From the NCBI RefSeq assembly GCF_020360975.1, contig NW_025408672.1:806001-870000 (forward strand): a DNA stretch of 64,000 nucleotides, written 5' to 3'. Source of the stretch: Hirsutella rhossiliensis (Eukaryota; Ascomycota; Sordariomycetes; Hypocreales; Ophiocordycipitaceae). Made by a program: the position numbers and the translations under genes. Shown here piece after piece: positions 44,184 to 56,329 of the stretch (positions are counted from its first letter, which is position 1; every line of letters starts with the position of its first letter). Under the pieces are notes generated by a model. It was not told where the DNA came from and searched no databases. It was given only the letters and a program-made list of their open reading frames with translations.

Positions 44184-47100
44184 TTGGCCCCTTTATGCTT
44201 ATAAGGCCCTTAAGGCCTAACTATAACCTTATTAATATTATATAGTATAATATTAATAAGTAGGAAATAGCTAACCTATTAATCTTAAAATAAGCCTTAG
44301 AAATAAAAGTAAACCTTATCTTATTATAAGAGCCCTACCTTTATAAGATCGATAATAGCTATATCCCTATATAGTATCTAGCCTATAATATTATAACCTT
44401 TATCCTTTTTATTAACTTTCTTAAGCTCGCTAAGAGACCTAAGGTTATAGCTTATAAGAGGAAGGAAGCTTAAATAAAAGCTAGCCCTAGCTTTATCCTC
44501 TTTTATAATTTAATATATAAGCTATAAAGGTAAAAGGCACTAAGCTATTTACTATTATTAACTTATATAATAAAAAAAGGTTAAAGGGGCCTTAGCTAGC
44601 TAAGGCTAGTAAGGGCCCCTTATAATAAAAAGGCTACTATTAATAGCCTAGCTCTTATAATAGCCTTTTCTATTAGTAAGGGACTTTAACCTATACTACC
44701 TTTATTAGAGTATTTTTATAAAACCCTTTAAAGCTTATAAAGTAAAAGCTATTATTAGCTAGCTTAACCGCTATAAGGCTTCCCTATTAATAAACCTTAA
44801 GGTAGCTATAAAAGGCACCTATTAAAAGAAAGGGTTAAAAGAGGCCTTAAGTATAAACCTTACTTTCTATAGCCCCTTTAAGTAGCTAACTTAAGCTAAC
44901 TTTTACTTCTTAAAAGCTATAGGCTTAGACTTTAAGTTATAGCCTTTAATACTAGCTTAAAGGGCTATAATAGTCCCTTACTAGCTAGGCCTACTACTTA
45001 TAACTATAAGAAAGTAAACTAAAAGGTCTTTATAAAATACTTAGCTAAGAAGGAATAAGACCTCTTTATAGCTATAAAGAGGGCTATAAAAAAAGAGGAC
45101 TTAAAAGGGATAGCTTCCCTTTTAATAAGAACCCTTATAAAGGCTTTAAACGTAGCGATACTAAAAAAGAGGCCTTATAAAAGATTAAAGCTTTAGTAGA
45201 CTAATAAGCTAACCTTCCTTTAAAAAGCCTTAAGCTTAGCTTAATAGGCCTATAAGCTAGCTTAGGATAAAGAGAGCTAAAAAAGCTTTATAAAGGCCTA
45301 AAACAGTTTTAAGTATACTATTAAGGCTATTAAAAAGTAATACTAAGTAAGCTTCTTAATAAAAGTAATAAGAAAGGATATCTTTATAACCTTTTCTTAT
45401 ACTAAGGCTAAAGCTAACCTTACCCTTGTTAGTATTTTATATATAAAAGAAAGGATAAAAGTAAAAGCTAATACCTTTATAGAAAAATATAAGGCTTTCT
45501 TAATAACCCTTTTTTAACCTTAGATTCTAGCCCGAGCCCCCCCCTTAGCCCCTCTTAGAGCTTAGAAAAAGAAAAGCCCCTAGGCTATATAAGTAGTAAG
45601 GGTATAGCTAAGTAAGACTAGCTAGAGCTAAAGGACCCTAAGATTAAAAGGGCTATTTTTAGCTCTTTTAATAAGAAAACCCTTATCTTAGACTCCCTTA
45701 GCTTCCTCCCTATTTAATATATATATAAGGCTATCCTTATAGTCTTTAATAAGGCTTATAAAGCCTTATTTAACTAAGGATACTATCTTAAAGTATATTA
45801 AAAGCTATAAGAATTATACTTCCTAAGTAAAATAAGTAAGACTATACTATCCTTAAGGCCTATAGGGTTATAAGTCTACTTAACTATATAGGAAAGGTCC
45901 TTAAAAAGCTATATACTACCTAGCTAAGCTATTTAGTTAATATAGCTAGGCTTTTAAACCCTATATAGTTAAAGGGACGGAAATAATAGTTAGCTATAAA
46001 TATAGCCTTCCTCTTTCTATACTATATTTAAAAGAAGCGGGAGGCTAATAAGAAAGCTATTACTAGTACCCTTTTATTAAATTTAAAGGGCGCCTTTAAC
46101 TTTATATTTAAGGAATAGCTTATAAGGGTCCTAAGAGATTTAAACCTCTTTAAGGCTATTATAAGCTAAGTAAACTACTTCCTTATTAAAAGGAAGATCT
46201 AGCTAGCCTTTAAAGGGTAAGTCTAGCCCCTTATAGACCTAGTAATAAAGGTACTTTAAGGGTCCCTTATTAGCTTTATTTTATTCCTCTTATATATAAA
46301 AGGAATACTAGCGGCTAAAGGGTACTAGCTATTTTATATAGATAACTTTAGTATTTATATAATATCGACCTTAGCTAAGAAGAACGTTTAGTAGCTAAAG
46401 ACTATAGCTACTAACTTATTTAAGTAAGCTAATAACTAAGGGGTTTACTTTAACCTCTTTAAAATAAAACTTATTTACTTTAGTAAGTAAAAGCAGCTTA
46501 TTTTAAAGGGTATAATAGTAAGAGGCTTATTTTTTAAGGTAAAGCCTTTAATATAGTAGCTAAGGGTCTTTTTTAATTTTAAGCTCTTATTTAAAAAATA
46601 TATTAAAAAGAATATAGCTTTTATATAAGCTACTTTTAAAGGGCTATCCCGCTTAACCTTTATATAAAGAGGCTTATTATTTAAAGCCTTTAAGTAGCTT
46701 TACTAAGCCTAGGTAACCTTTATAGTAGACTATAAAGCTTAACTTTAATATAAGGGGCCTAAGACCCCTAAGAGCCTTAAAAAGCCTTTTTAAAGGCTTT
46801 AAAACTAAGCTCTTTTAAAGGTTTTAAGGACCTTTAAAGGATCCCTTATTAAAGCTTTAAAAGCTAAAGCAGCCCTACTACTACTAAAGGTATAATTTAA
46901 AAGGGTATACCTCTCCTATACCCTTTAGACCTTATACTTCTTACTTAGTTACCTTATAAAGCAAGCTTATAACCTAGCTATATAGGATAACCTCGCTAAC
47001 TTAAGCTTTAACTTAAGGGCCTTAAGCTATATTAAGCCCTATATATAGCTCTTCCGCTTCCTTAAAGGCTTAGTAGCTATTATAAGGCTTAATTATAAGT

Positions 47101-47976
47101 TAGAAAGAAGGAAAGCTAGCTAAGAGCCCTTATAGGCCTCAAAGCTTAAAGCTTTTATTATAATAATAAAGGCCCTTAAGCCCTTAGCTAAGAAGTAATA
47201 CTAATACTTCTTAGCTAGCCTAGCTAACCTAAAAGACTTTAGGCTTTAGGCCTTAGCTTTTTATACTAATAGCTTTAAGGGGTATTTTAAGGGGTCCCTT
47301 ATAAAGACTAATACTTACCTTTTTTATAAAATAAGCTTAGAAAAAAAGCTTATTAAAGTATACTATAAGGTCCTAAGGCCCTTAATTAATATAACTAATA
47401 TAAAGCTTTTTATAATACTAAGGGTCTTAAAGGACTTAACTAAGAGGCCCTAGCCCTTTAAGCCTAGCCCCCTTAACCCTTTTATAAAGGCCTATATCTT
47501 TATAAATAGCTAAGCTACTATAAAGAAGGTTATAGGTTTCTTAGACCTAGCTATATATATTAAAAGGCTCCTTTTTACCTTAAAAGCCTTTTATAATAAA
47601 TAGCTATATTAGTACCTTAGCTACTTAAGGATTATTAATAATAAGCTAGCCGACTAGCTAGCTAAGAAGGGCTTAAAGGCCCTTACCTAAGGGACCCTTT
47701 TAGTCTTTATTAGCTACTTATAAAGAAAGGTCTAGTAAGCTACTAAGGACTATTAAAAGGGCCTTTAGGCCGCTAAGGTAGCTAAAGGCCTTAAGGCTAA
47801 GGGCTTAAGTAAGTACTATATATTTATTTAAAAGAACCCCCCGCCTAGCCTTTAGCTTAGATAAGGACCTTATAAAGAGGCTTAGGCTATCCCTTTTAAC
47901 TTTTTACTAGCTCTTCTTAAAGGCTAGCTTTTTATTTTCCTTTTAAAAAAAGACTAATAAAGTAAACTAAGATAAC
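44184..47976 (+). pseudogene. LINE-2 ORF2: endonuclease, RT and RNase H, broken
   Basis: The endonuclease starts near 44220 with the block IIQYNINxxEIANLLILxQALEI...ILLQEPY. RDFNLYYLYW (GDFNLHHPLW in the family) follows near 44680. RT lies about 45980-46420: LLLNLKGAFNFIFK (motif A), GSLISFILFLLYIKGIL (motif B), LFYIDNFSIYI (motif C, second Asp to Asn) at about 46330-46362. The RNase H-like region has AFYTNSFKGYF (DGS to NS) near 47260 and the block NNKLADQLAKKGLKAL near 47640-47680. The frame runs into G2-d at 47977 and resumes at 54998. Confidence 0.85.
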
Positions 47977-48162
47977 TATTATAAAGTAAGTAAAGGTATA
48001 TATATAAGTACTATCTATAAGATAATATTAATAAGCTATATAAAGCTCTTTTATATATAGCTAGCCTATATATATATATATAGGATCTAGCCCTCTATAT
48101 ATAAATATATAGCTTAGGCTATAGCCTAAGCCTATAACCTATAATAGTTAAAGACTCTTATA
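47977..48162 (-). repeat. G2-d 3' LTR
   Basis: 186 bp, ends TATTATAAAG (left) and GACTCTTATA (right). It is complete: its inner neighbour is the purine tract at the right and LINE-2 ORF2 is at the left. Confidence 0.88.
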
Positions 48163-48177
48163 TAATACCCTCCTTTA

Positions 48178-49300
48178 AGCATAGCGCGGCGCTACCCTAT
48201 TAATAGCTTTTATACTATTAGGCCTATACTACTAGCTCTACCTTACCCTTTCCCGTTAATTATACTAGCCCTACTAGCCCTATTATCCTTATACTTATTA
48301 GCTTAAGTAGCCGGAACCTAGCTCTATACTTATTAGCTAGCTAGCTATTTAAATAAAGGCGTAACTTATTATATACGCCCTTAGGTAGCTAGCGGCTAGC
48401 TTAGACCTATATAAGCCTTAGGTTACCCGTCCCCTTTACCTTAGGCCGCCTCCTTTATTAAGGGGTATATAAGGCGGTATCCCTTCCTCCTTCCTTCCCT
48501 TCCTTTTCTTTTCTCTTTAACTATAATAATAGTAGTAATAAGTAAGTTCTACTTTACTTAGGGCATTAGTTCGTTCTTAGCTATATAGGCCGCTCTATTA
48601 ACGTATACTTATAGTAATAGCTATAGTAGTAATAATAGCCCTAATAATAATAATAATAATAACTTTAACTAGTAAGTTCCTTTACCTTATAGAGTAGGAG
48701 GCTATAATCTATAATACTAACTTCCGCGATAGATATATCTACCTCCCCCTCCCTTACCTCCTCCTTCTTAGAGCGTATAGAGTTATTCGTCGACGCTATA
48801 CTAAGCGCGGCTAATAATAGCTCTACTACTACCGCTACTCCTACCCGCGCTCTTACTACTACGCCTACCGCCGCCGCTACTACCTTCGCTACGCTAGCTA
48901 CCCTTATATCGCCCTTTAAGGTAACGACGCTATCCCTACCGCTACCTATAACGCCTAGCCCCTTAGCCCCCGCCTCTATCTCCGCTACCCTTATAAGTCT
49001 ATAGTTAAATAAGTATAATAAACGTCTTCTACTAACCTCTTAAAGTATAAGCGCTAGGTCTAGGCTAGAGCCGCTTACGCGGCCCCCTATATATAGTATA
49101 CGTTATAGGAGCTCCTTTACGCCGACTAAGTTAGGCGCTGCTATAGCGGTAGTTATTACTAGTATACGCGTACCGGCCGCGCTTATAAGGCGGCGCCTCT
49201 TATCCTACTCGCTATAGCGTTAGCTTAGAAAGCTAGCGCGTATAGGTAGGTATAAGGAGCTACTAAGAAGCGCTATACCGCCGCTATAGCTACCTATTAT
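48178..49300 (-). other. G2-d 3' region of unknown function
   Basis: Lies between the Ala-rich tail and the purine tract. Parts are GC-rich (48720-49330) with many CpG and few stops on both strands. No domain was recognised. It may be the 3' untranslated region plus the end of the integrase tail. An (AAT)n/(AGT)n microsatellite lies at about 48520-48660. Confidence 0.45.
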
Positions 49301-52300
49301 AACCTCCCCGCCTTAGAGCGCTAAGGGCTTATCCTTAAGTAGGTTCTTCCCCCTTTACTCTCTTACCTCCGCTATTAACTCTCTTAGTACTAAGGATACC
49401 GCCTCTATCGCCTTATTAGCGGTCCCCTTAGCTATGCCCGCCGCCGCCGCTACTACTACCCCTACCGCCGCTGCTAGAGCTAGCCGCTGCCCCTTTACCT
49501 ATAGAGCCGCCGCCGCTACTAACTAGCTTATAGGCTTAGAGGGCCGACTTAGCGCGCTAAAAAGCGCCGCCGCCGCTATTAAGGAGGAGGAGGAGGCTAA
49601 TAAGGATAATAATAATAATAATAGTAAGGGCGAGGGTAATAATAAAGAATAGGTATAAGAAGTCTAAGGGCTCTACTTTAAAATAAACGCTATTTTTATC
49701 TCTACTTATACTATTACGCTTATATTACTATAACTACTTACTTTACTTTACTTACTTTATAGTCCTAGCTTAAGCTACTACTAATAGTTTATTAGTTTAT
49801 TATTCTTATTTACTAGCCTATATAGGGCCTTAAACTTATTAAGGGCTATAGCTCCTATAAACTTATATATAGGTTCCTATATAAGGTTAAGGTACCCGCG
49901 CTACTTAATAAGAACGTCTTAGTATTTCCCTTAGCTTACCTTCTTTTAGTATATAGCCTATATCTCCTTAACCTTAAATTCGTTATCCCCCTTTACTTTA
50001 ATTATAGGCGGTTAAGCGTTTACTATTTCTTATTTAAGTAGCGGGTTAAAAGAAGCTTAGTAAAGGAGGTTAACGTTAATCCTATTATAGACCCCTATTA
50101 AGAGACTATTAAGCTTAACTACCTATAAGCTAATAACACTCTATACTATAAACTTTATATATAGCTAGTTTAGCTTTTTCTTTAGTTATACTAACTTATA
50201 GTTATAGAGGTCGACCTATACTTTATCTCTTACTATAAACCTATTTACTAGCGCCTAAGTCTTATTAATATACCGCTCTTAATCTTATACTATAGCGGCT
50301 ATTATAAATTAATAGTATTCTATAGTTTCTTATAGCTTCTATATAAATATAAAAGTATAGCTCTTTAGTAATATATTACTATACTACTCCGCTACTACGT
50401 TAGCGGTAAATAGGATTAAAGAGGGCGGCTTAAAGCTATACGTTATAAAGAAAGGGGCTATCTTAATAAAGGTTTATAGTTTACTATTTACCGCGAGCTA
50501 GGTAGCGGGGAGCTAGCGGTCTTAGTCCGCTTAGTTATAGGCTATAACTACCTATATATACGCTTATACTTCTTAGTTAACCCTCTTAAGTCCCTTATTA
50601 GTTTATAAGTAATAAGCTATACTAAGTAGCTATATAATCTAAAGTAGCTAGTATAAGTACTACTAAAGTAGCTAGTTTAGTTTAACCTTTTATTACTTAT
50701 AATAGAGGCTAGCTAGCTATATAAGTAGGCCTAGTACTAAAGGAAGCGCTTTATATAAGCTTTTATATCTATAAATAGTATTAGCTTTAATATTACTAAT
50801 TTACTAAGTTAGTCCTTAATTACCTATATATAGTAGTTACCGCCCTTTATAAGTAGGAGGTTTATTATAAGGTTTATCTATATATATATATAAAACCGGT
50901 TTAGTATTAAAAGCTACTTAAGTAGCCCCTTAAGCTATACCTTTTAAATCTTTATATAGCTATAAATATTATAGTTATAAAGGAAGCGACGAATATAGTA
51001 CTATAAGAAGGGCTAGTAAAAGTCCCTTATAAGGCCTACTATTATACCCTACTTACTTAGGTAACCTATAATACTAGAGTTATAAATAAGCTAGACTAGC
51101 CTCCCTTAAAGCTTATTTTATTCGTTTAGCTTTAGCGGTCTATCCTTCTCCTTAGCTTCTATAGTATATAGTACGCCCGGTACCTATAGTCTCCCTTACT
51201 AGTATAGATACCCTTATAGGTCGATATAGTAGTCGGCTACCTATACCTTTAGCTTTAGCTTTAGATCTAAGCGTTAAGCGCTAGACTTTATAGCGCGGTA
51301 TACGCCCTCGTAAGTATAGTCTAGAGCCGCTATTATATCTTATAAGCGTTAAAAGGCCTTATCTTAAAATACTCTTACTACGCACGCCCTTAGGCCGGTC
51401 TATCCCTCCTTACTAGACTAAGGTAAAGGTATAAAGGGAAGCTTATTTAGTAGTAAAAGTATAAGGGAAAGCTCGTCTACTAGCACCGCGCCTTCCTTTA
51501 CTAAGGAAGCTCTTATATAGGTCTATAGCGCTTCCTATAGAATAAGCTATAGAACTTAGGCCTTAATATCCGCTCCTATTAGCCGGTCTTAATCCCTCTA
51601 AGAAAGCGCGTCTAAGACTATAGAGTCCCGCTTAAGGCAGTACTTAATTAAGAAGTTAAAGTATAAGAGATACTCTACTTAGCGGGCTTACTACTCTAAG
51701 AGGTACTAGCGGGTTATAAAGTACTTAAGGTTCCTATAGTTTATAAGAACCTTAAAGCTCTTATAGCTCTAAAGCTTTACTTACTATTACTTAAGGTAGC
51801 TAATAATTACTAGTATCTCCTTATTATAAATAGAGTAATTCCGCTTTACTAAGGTTAGCTAATAAGAGTAGAACGCTATTAGTTACTTTTACCTATCTGC
51901 CTCTTAAGAGAGCGTTCCTTTAAGTACCTAGCCGCTATAGTTCGCTTTAACTAATATAGACTAGTTAAAGTCCTACTAAAGTAGTACTAAGGCTTATAAG
52001 AATAGGTCCTTAAGCGTATAGAACGCTCCTTCCTATATAGGCCCTTAATAAAAAGCGGTCTACTTCTTAGTAATCTTATTTAAGGGTATTATAATATAAG
52101 AAAAGCCCTTAATAAATATCTTATAATAGTTTATAAACTTAAGGAAGCTCTATATAACTATTTATATAGTTAGGGCCGCTTAGTCTTAGATCGCGTAGAT
52201 CTTTATAGGATCCGCCTATATACCTATACTTATATAGAAAATAAAGCTTAGGTACTTAACCCTCTTAACCTTAAATTCGTACTTATCTAAGTTAAAGTAG

Positions 52301-54700
52301 AGCTTATAAAGTTAAAAGCGCTCTAAGACCCTTTATACTTTCTATATATAGTCTTTATAAGAGCCGCTTATATAGATAAGGATATTATCTATATATATAG
52401 AAGCGAACTTATTATAGAAGTCTTAAAGTATATTATTAATATAATACTAAAAGGTAGTAGGCGCTCTTAAGAGGCTAAAGGGCGTTATAAGCTACTTAAA
52501 TAAGGTATAGCGTATATAAAACGCTATCTTTTACTTATTACCCTCTAAGATCTATACCTTATAAAACGCTTATTTTATATCTAGCTTTATAAACTACTTT
52601 ACCTTTAAGAGGTTATAAAGTATATCTAATATTAAGGGTAAAGGGTAGCGGTCTAGCCTTATAATTACGTTTAGAGCCTTATAGTTATAATAAAATTATA
52701 TCCCGCCCCTTAGTTTACGTATAAATAAGACCAGCGCTCTTACTTTAGAGCTACTTACTTAAATAAAACCCTTATTTTATAGGTCCCTTAGTATCTTCTT
52801 TAGTACTAGTAGCTCTATATATAATATACTATATAGTAGTCTAAACGGTATAGGTAGTTCCTACCCCTTCTTATTAGTATAGAGTACGATCTTATAGTTT
52901 ACTTTTAGCTTATATAAGTTAAACTTATTTACTTCTTAGGACTTAAATAGTAATAGGAGGTTATAAAAGCGCTTTAGTATCTACTACTATAGCTTAGAGG
53001 GCGACTTTAGCTTTTTTATTTAAAGGGCCTTATCGATATCTACTAGGCTAACTATATAAACCGCTACGTTAGCCGCTACCTAGCCTTCCTCCCGCCCTAC
53101 CTATTATACGGTTCTTATAAAGATAGAGGTAAGGACTTCTTAAGCTAAGTATAAAGCTTATATACTTAGTCCTATACTTATAAAACTATCGTTATAGCTA
53201 ACCTATTATTATATAGGCCTAAACTATAGCTTCTTTTAGTATAAAACTAAGTATAACTCTATATATAATAACTAGGGTTTCCTAAGGATTAAGGGAAACT
53301 CTAGTTAAAGGATTATATAAGCTATAATAAGCTTATAGTAACTATTAACCTTTATAGCTAGCTATATAATCCCCTTAATTACTATACCTTCTATTAAGCT
53401 TAAGGCGACCTTTACTTACTTTAAGGCGATCTTTTTTACTAGTACTTATATCTCTCGCGTAAGCGCTTTATTAACTATAGTATAGTACTAGTAGCCTTTA
53501 TTTATAAAGGCAGTAATAAGTAAGGAGTTATTAATTATAACCTATATTAAAGTAAGCTCCTTTTTTATATAGGTAGATAATTCTTCTTTCTCTTTTATTA
53601 GTACTAGTAATTAAGGCTCTAGAGCCTATCTTTACTTTAGAGCTACTCCTTTTCCTCTAGGCTTAAGGGCATAGAGTCCTCTTTATTATCTAAGGTATAG
53701 AGCGGTTCTATCTTTACTACTTAAACTATTATAGGCCGCTTAGCTAAAAGGAAGGGGCATTTTAATATAAAGTATATAGACGCGCTATAATATAGGTAGC
53801 GGCCGTTAGCTTTCCTTTTCCTAATTTCCTTACTTATTACTTATTTTGCTTATTACTTAAAGTATAAGATAGTATAAAGGATATTTAATAATAACTTCCT
53901 ACTACGTTTAGCTCGGTCTATATAAGTAGCTAATATTAAGGTATCTTTATTAATATCGATAGTTAGCTATTCCTCTTATAAAGGAGCGGTAATCCTATTA
54001 CCGCTATATAGCATACGCTTATAAAGCTTTTAAAAACATAGCGTTACTTATAGCCCTATACTACCTTTATTAACTAGCTTATATACTCGCTATAGTTAAT
54101 AAGTATAATTATAAGGATAAGTAGCTCTTATAGGGCTAGCGTAATTAAGTTTTATAACTATATAAGCTTCGCGCTATCTTTTTATACTATAGTTCCCGCT
54201 ACCTATAAGAGCGTCTCTTTAAAGTTAAGGAGGAATTCGCTAAGGTCTACCTATCCCTTTACCTAAAGGTCTATAGCCTATCTTATACCTTCTCCCGCTC
54301 TTATACGTTGCTAAATATATATATAAGGTATTAAAAAAAGTCCTATAAGTTACGTTTACCTTTAAGGCCGCCCTTATCTTAGAATATAGAGATCCGCTAT
54401 ATCTAGGGCTTTAGTAGTATATAAAAGAGTAAATACTACGCTATATTATAATAGCTATTTAGGCCCTATTTCTTATCTATTATAAACTTTATCTATAGCT
54501 AGCTAAGGAAGAAGTAAAAGGACTTAAGCTTACTATCTTAAGTTAGCTAAGGAAGCGGCCTCTATATCGGTAGTACCGCTACTATAACCGGTATTATAGA
54601 GGTCGTAGGGGTTAACGCTAGTCTTATAAACGGCTCCTTTAATATAGCGAGAACCATATTCTTCTTACTAGCTATCGTGCTTTTAATCGCTTTTAAGATA
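49300..54700 (-). pseudogene. G2-d gag-pol with chromodomain, broken
   Basis: Minus strand. Gag is about 54700-53500, with a probable CCHC knuckle near 53800-53755 (YLYY...LKCP, last Cys kept). Protease is about 53400-53000. RT is about 52900-52200 with YIYIDNILIY near 52410-52365. RNase H is about 52000-51650 and integrase about 51400-50150. The chromodomain is about 49985-49815: EFKVKEI, a middle GKYxDVLIKxRGY, then EPIYKFIGA...FKALY. The Trp codons of the aromatic cage now read TAG. After it comes a low-complexity Ala-rich tail (about 49700-49300). RT before integrase, and a chromodomain after it, place G2 in the chromoviruses. Confidence 0.85.
49560..49640. repeat. Trinucleotide-like low-complexity run in the G2-d tail
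   Basis: GCC-type repeats (from 49560) pass into GGA and AAT repeats (to about 49640). On the minus strand these code for Leu/Ser and Ala runs of the integrase tail. Similar GCC/GCT runs lie at 48820-48900 and 49435-49530. They contain little CpA and so survived RIP. Confidence 0.6.
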
Positions 54701-54805
54701 GTAATAATACTTCCTATCTACTTAAAGGGTAGCGGGGTACTTCCTTAAGAAAGCGGCACCCTTTTTAAGGAGATATCTATTAGATCTATTAGTTAATAGC
54801 TTATA

Positions 54806-54992
54806 CTATTATAAAGTAAGTAGAGGTATATATATAGGTGCCGTCTATAGGATAATATTAATAAGCTATATAAAGCTCTTTTATACGTAGCTAGCCTATA
54901 TATATATATATAGGATCTAGACCTTTATATATAACTATATAGCTTAAGCTATAGCTTAAGCCTATAACCTATAATAGTTAAAGACTTTTATA
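54806..54992 (-). repeat. G2-d 5' LTR
   Basis: 187 bp, matches 47977-48162, with a TATATATATA run in the middle. It is followed on the minus strand by GTATAAGCTATT, the shared leader start. Confidence 0.88.
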
Positions 54993-54997
54993 ACGAC

Positions 54998-55425
54998 TAC
55001 TATTATAGCTAAGGAAGGTATATAGCTATATACTTTATCTTAAGGTACTTAAACTATAGGAGGGAAAGAGTAGTCCTTTACTAGACTTCTAAGAGATAAA
55101 AGGGGGCCCTTAGCTTACTTTTTCTTTATAGCTTTAAGAAAGGAAGGGAAACCCTTTTAACCTTCTTAGCTAAGATAGAAATAAGAATAGCTAAGTAGGT
55201 TAAAAAGGAGTAACCTAAGGGCCCTAGGGCCCTTAAAGGGGAAAACTACTATATAAGAAAAATAAAACTAACCTTTCCTTTATTTTTACTCTTATAGCTA
55301 CCCTTTCCTTAATTAGTTATAAGCCCCTAAGCTCTATAGCTAGCTAGTACTACTAATAAGGGCCTAGGCCCTTATTAGCCTCGCTATAAGGGCTAAAGGC
55401 TATATATAAGTAATAATATAAAAAT
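54998..55425 (+). pseudogene. LINE-2 ORF2 end and 3' region
   Basis: Follows G2-d and continues LINE-2. It has a short coding end (to about 55150, with a block like RDKRGPLAYFFF), then a 3' untranslated region with GGGCC-rich stretches (about 55220-55240 and 55350-55365), then the A/T-rich end. The LINE end is set by the duplication at 55426. Confidence 0.7.
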
Positions 55426-55830
55426 AAAGACCCTTTATAACTTAGTAAAGGTAAAGTAGTTTATAAAGCTTAATATTATTTAAGCGTTTTATAAAGTATA
55501 AATAGTTTATAAAAAGAAGTAAAATATATTATTTTATATAAGATATAGCTTATTTAAGTAAATAGTTACTTTCTTTAGCTTAGTAGGTACCTTAGCTACG
55601 TTTTAATATTATATTAACTAAGTACTTAAGGGTTTCGTTAATAAGTTTACTTTTATATATATAAATAATATTCTTATTTATTTAAGTAAGAGCTATAAAG
55701 ACTATATATAAAAGGTATAAAAGGTACTAAACCGCTTAATAGAATATAGCTTATACTTAGACTTAAATAAGTATAAATTTAATATTAAGCGCGTTAAATA
55801 CTATAGCTTTATTATTATTATAAGTATAGG
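55426..55830 (+). pseudogene. G2-b reverse transcriptase segment, broken
   Basis: Continues G2-b pol after LINE-2: KTLYNLVKVK, then LNIIxAFYKVQ (motif A, Asp to Asn), KEKQNILFYIRYSLFK, and the catalytic box read as YINNILIYL near 55655-55690, where both Asp of YIDD are now Asn. It aligns with 22840-23250 of G2-a and stops where Copia-A copy 3 begins. ATAGG (55826-55830) is the probable target site of that copy. Confidence 0.85.
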
Positions 55831-56306
55831 TCTTATAAAGAGAGATATAAGAAGTATATAAAAATATATAAAGGTAAAATTAAAATTAAGGGGTCGGATA
55901 GGTAAGGTAGAGATATTTAATTCTTATAAAAGTAGTAATTATAGTAAGGGAGTAATTATTATATTTTCTTAATTTTCCTTTTTTCCTTTATTTAACTGCC
56001 CTTTTTATACCTATTTAGTATCTTAATTAATAAAGAAAATCCTACTTAAAGAAGCTATTAATATCCTCTTAACTACCGAGCTTTTCCTTAGTTTTTACCC
56101 TCCTTTCTAGCCGTTACCGGTATATCCGTCTTATCTCTTACTACCTTTATAAGAAGCTATCGCTACTTTTACTTCCCCTTATACCCCTACCCCCCTCTTT
56201 ATACCTCCTTTTAGCTCCTTCTTTTAAACCGGGTTTTTAGCTTCCTAGGTCCCTTATACTAAGGGATATCTCTAAGAACTATAAAATTAAGCTACGCTTC
56301 GCGATA
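55831..56306 (-). repeat. Copia-A copy 3, 3' LTR
   Basis: 476 bp. The left edge TCTTATAAAGAGAG is a RIP form of TCTCGCGAAGAGAG, and the right edge is CTTCGCGATA. The purine tract (as CCCCCTTAGC on the plus strand) follows at the right. Confidence 0.9.
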
Positions 56307-56329
56307 TACCCCCTTAGCTATAGCCTGCC

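Larger units (their letters stand above)
47977..54992 (-). mobile_element. G2-d: complete Ty3/Gypsy chromovirus, minus strand
   Basis: The only complete G2 copy, 7016 bp, with LTRs of 186 and 187 bp. The flanking 5-mers ATAAC (47972-47976) and ACGAC (54993-54997) differ by C/T and G/A only. Inserted in LINE-2 ORF2. On the minus strand the order is LTR, gag with knuckle, protease, RT, RNase H, integrase, chromodomain, Ala-rich tail, purine tract AAAGGAGGG (about 48169-48177), LTR. It serves as the reference for G2-a, -b and -c. RIP is heavy but CpG-rich parts of the tail survive. Confidence 0.9.
41725..55425 (+). mobile_element. LINE-2: non-LTR retrotransposon, split by SINE copy 2 and G2-d
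   Basis: Plus-strand LINE of about 5.9 kb after subtracting the nested SINE and G2-d. It is bounded by a short target duplication: AAGAGACCCTTTA region at 41713-41724 and AAAGACCCTTTA at 55426-55437, differing by one G/A. The order is ORF1 with CCHC knuckles, ORF2 with endonuclease, RT, RNase H, and a cysteine-rich end. The 3' end is A/T-rich (AATAATATAAAAAT). It differs in sequence from LINE-1 in both leader and tail, so it is a second LINE family. Confidence 0.85.
24857..55830 (+). mobile_element. G2-b: Ty3/Gypsy chromovirus copy, split by four insertions
   Basis: G2-b can be followed in pieces on the plus strand: LTR (24857-25042), leader (25043-25144 and 25905-26019), gag to protease (39934-41724), and reverse transcriptase (55426-55830). 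Between them lie SINE copy 1, Copia-A copy 2 (duplication AGTAT), LINE-2 (12-bp duplication) and, at the right, Copia-A copy 3. Each piece continues exactly where G2-a predicts. For example, 'AAAGACCCTTTA' at 41713 and 55426 is the protease-RT boundary, equal to about 22835 in G2-a. G2-b itself inserted into G2-a, with TTAGC (24852-24856) as the probable target site. Confidence 0.85.

Noticed and set aside
44184..47976. A functional LINE-2 ORF2
   Set aside because: The motif blocks are recognisable, but TAA/TAG stops occur throughout and the catalytic YIDD reads YIDN.
47977..48162. LTR truncated by the LINE-2 3' end
   Set aside because: It looked cut because longer similarity is seen in the 5' copies. 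That extra similarity is the element leader, and the 186-bp LTR is complete, as the flanking ATAAC/ACGAC sites show.
48820..49640. CRISPR-like or satellite array
   Set aside because: These are imperfect trinucleotide-type runs coding for Ala/Leu stretches, with no regular repeat-spacer pattern. The organism is a eukaryote.
55426..55830. A separate Gypsy family
   Set aside because: It aligns with G2-a RT and continues G2-b from 41724 with the LINE-2 target duplication at the join.
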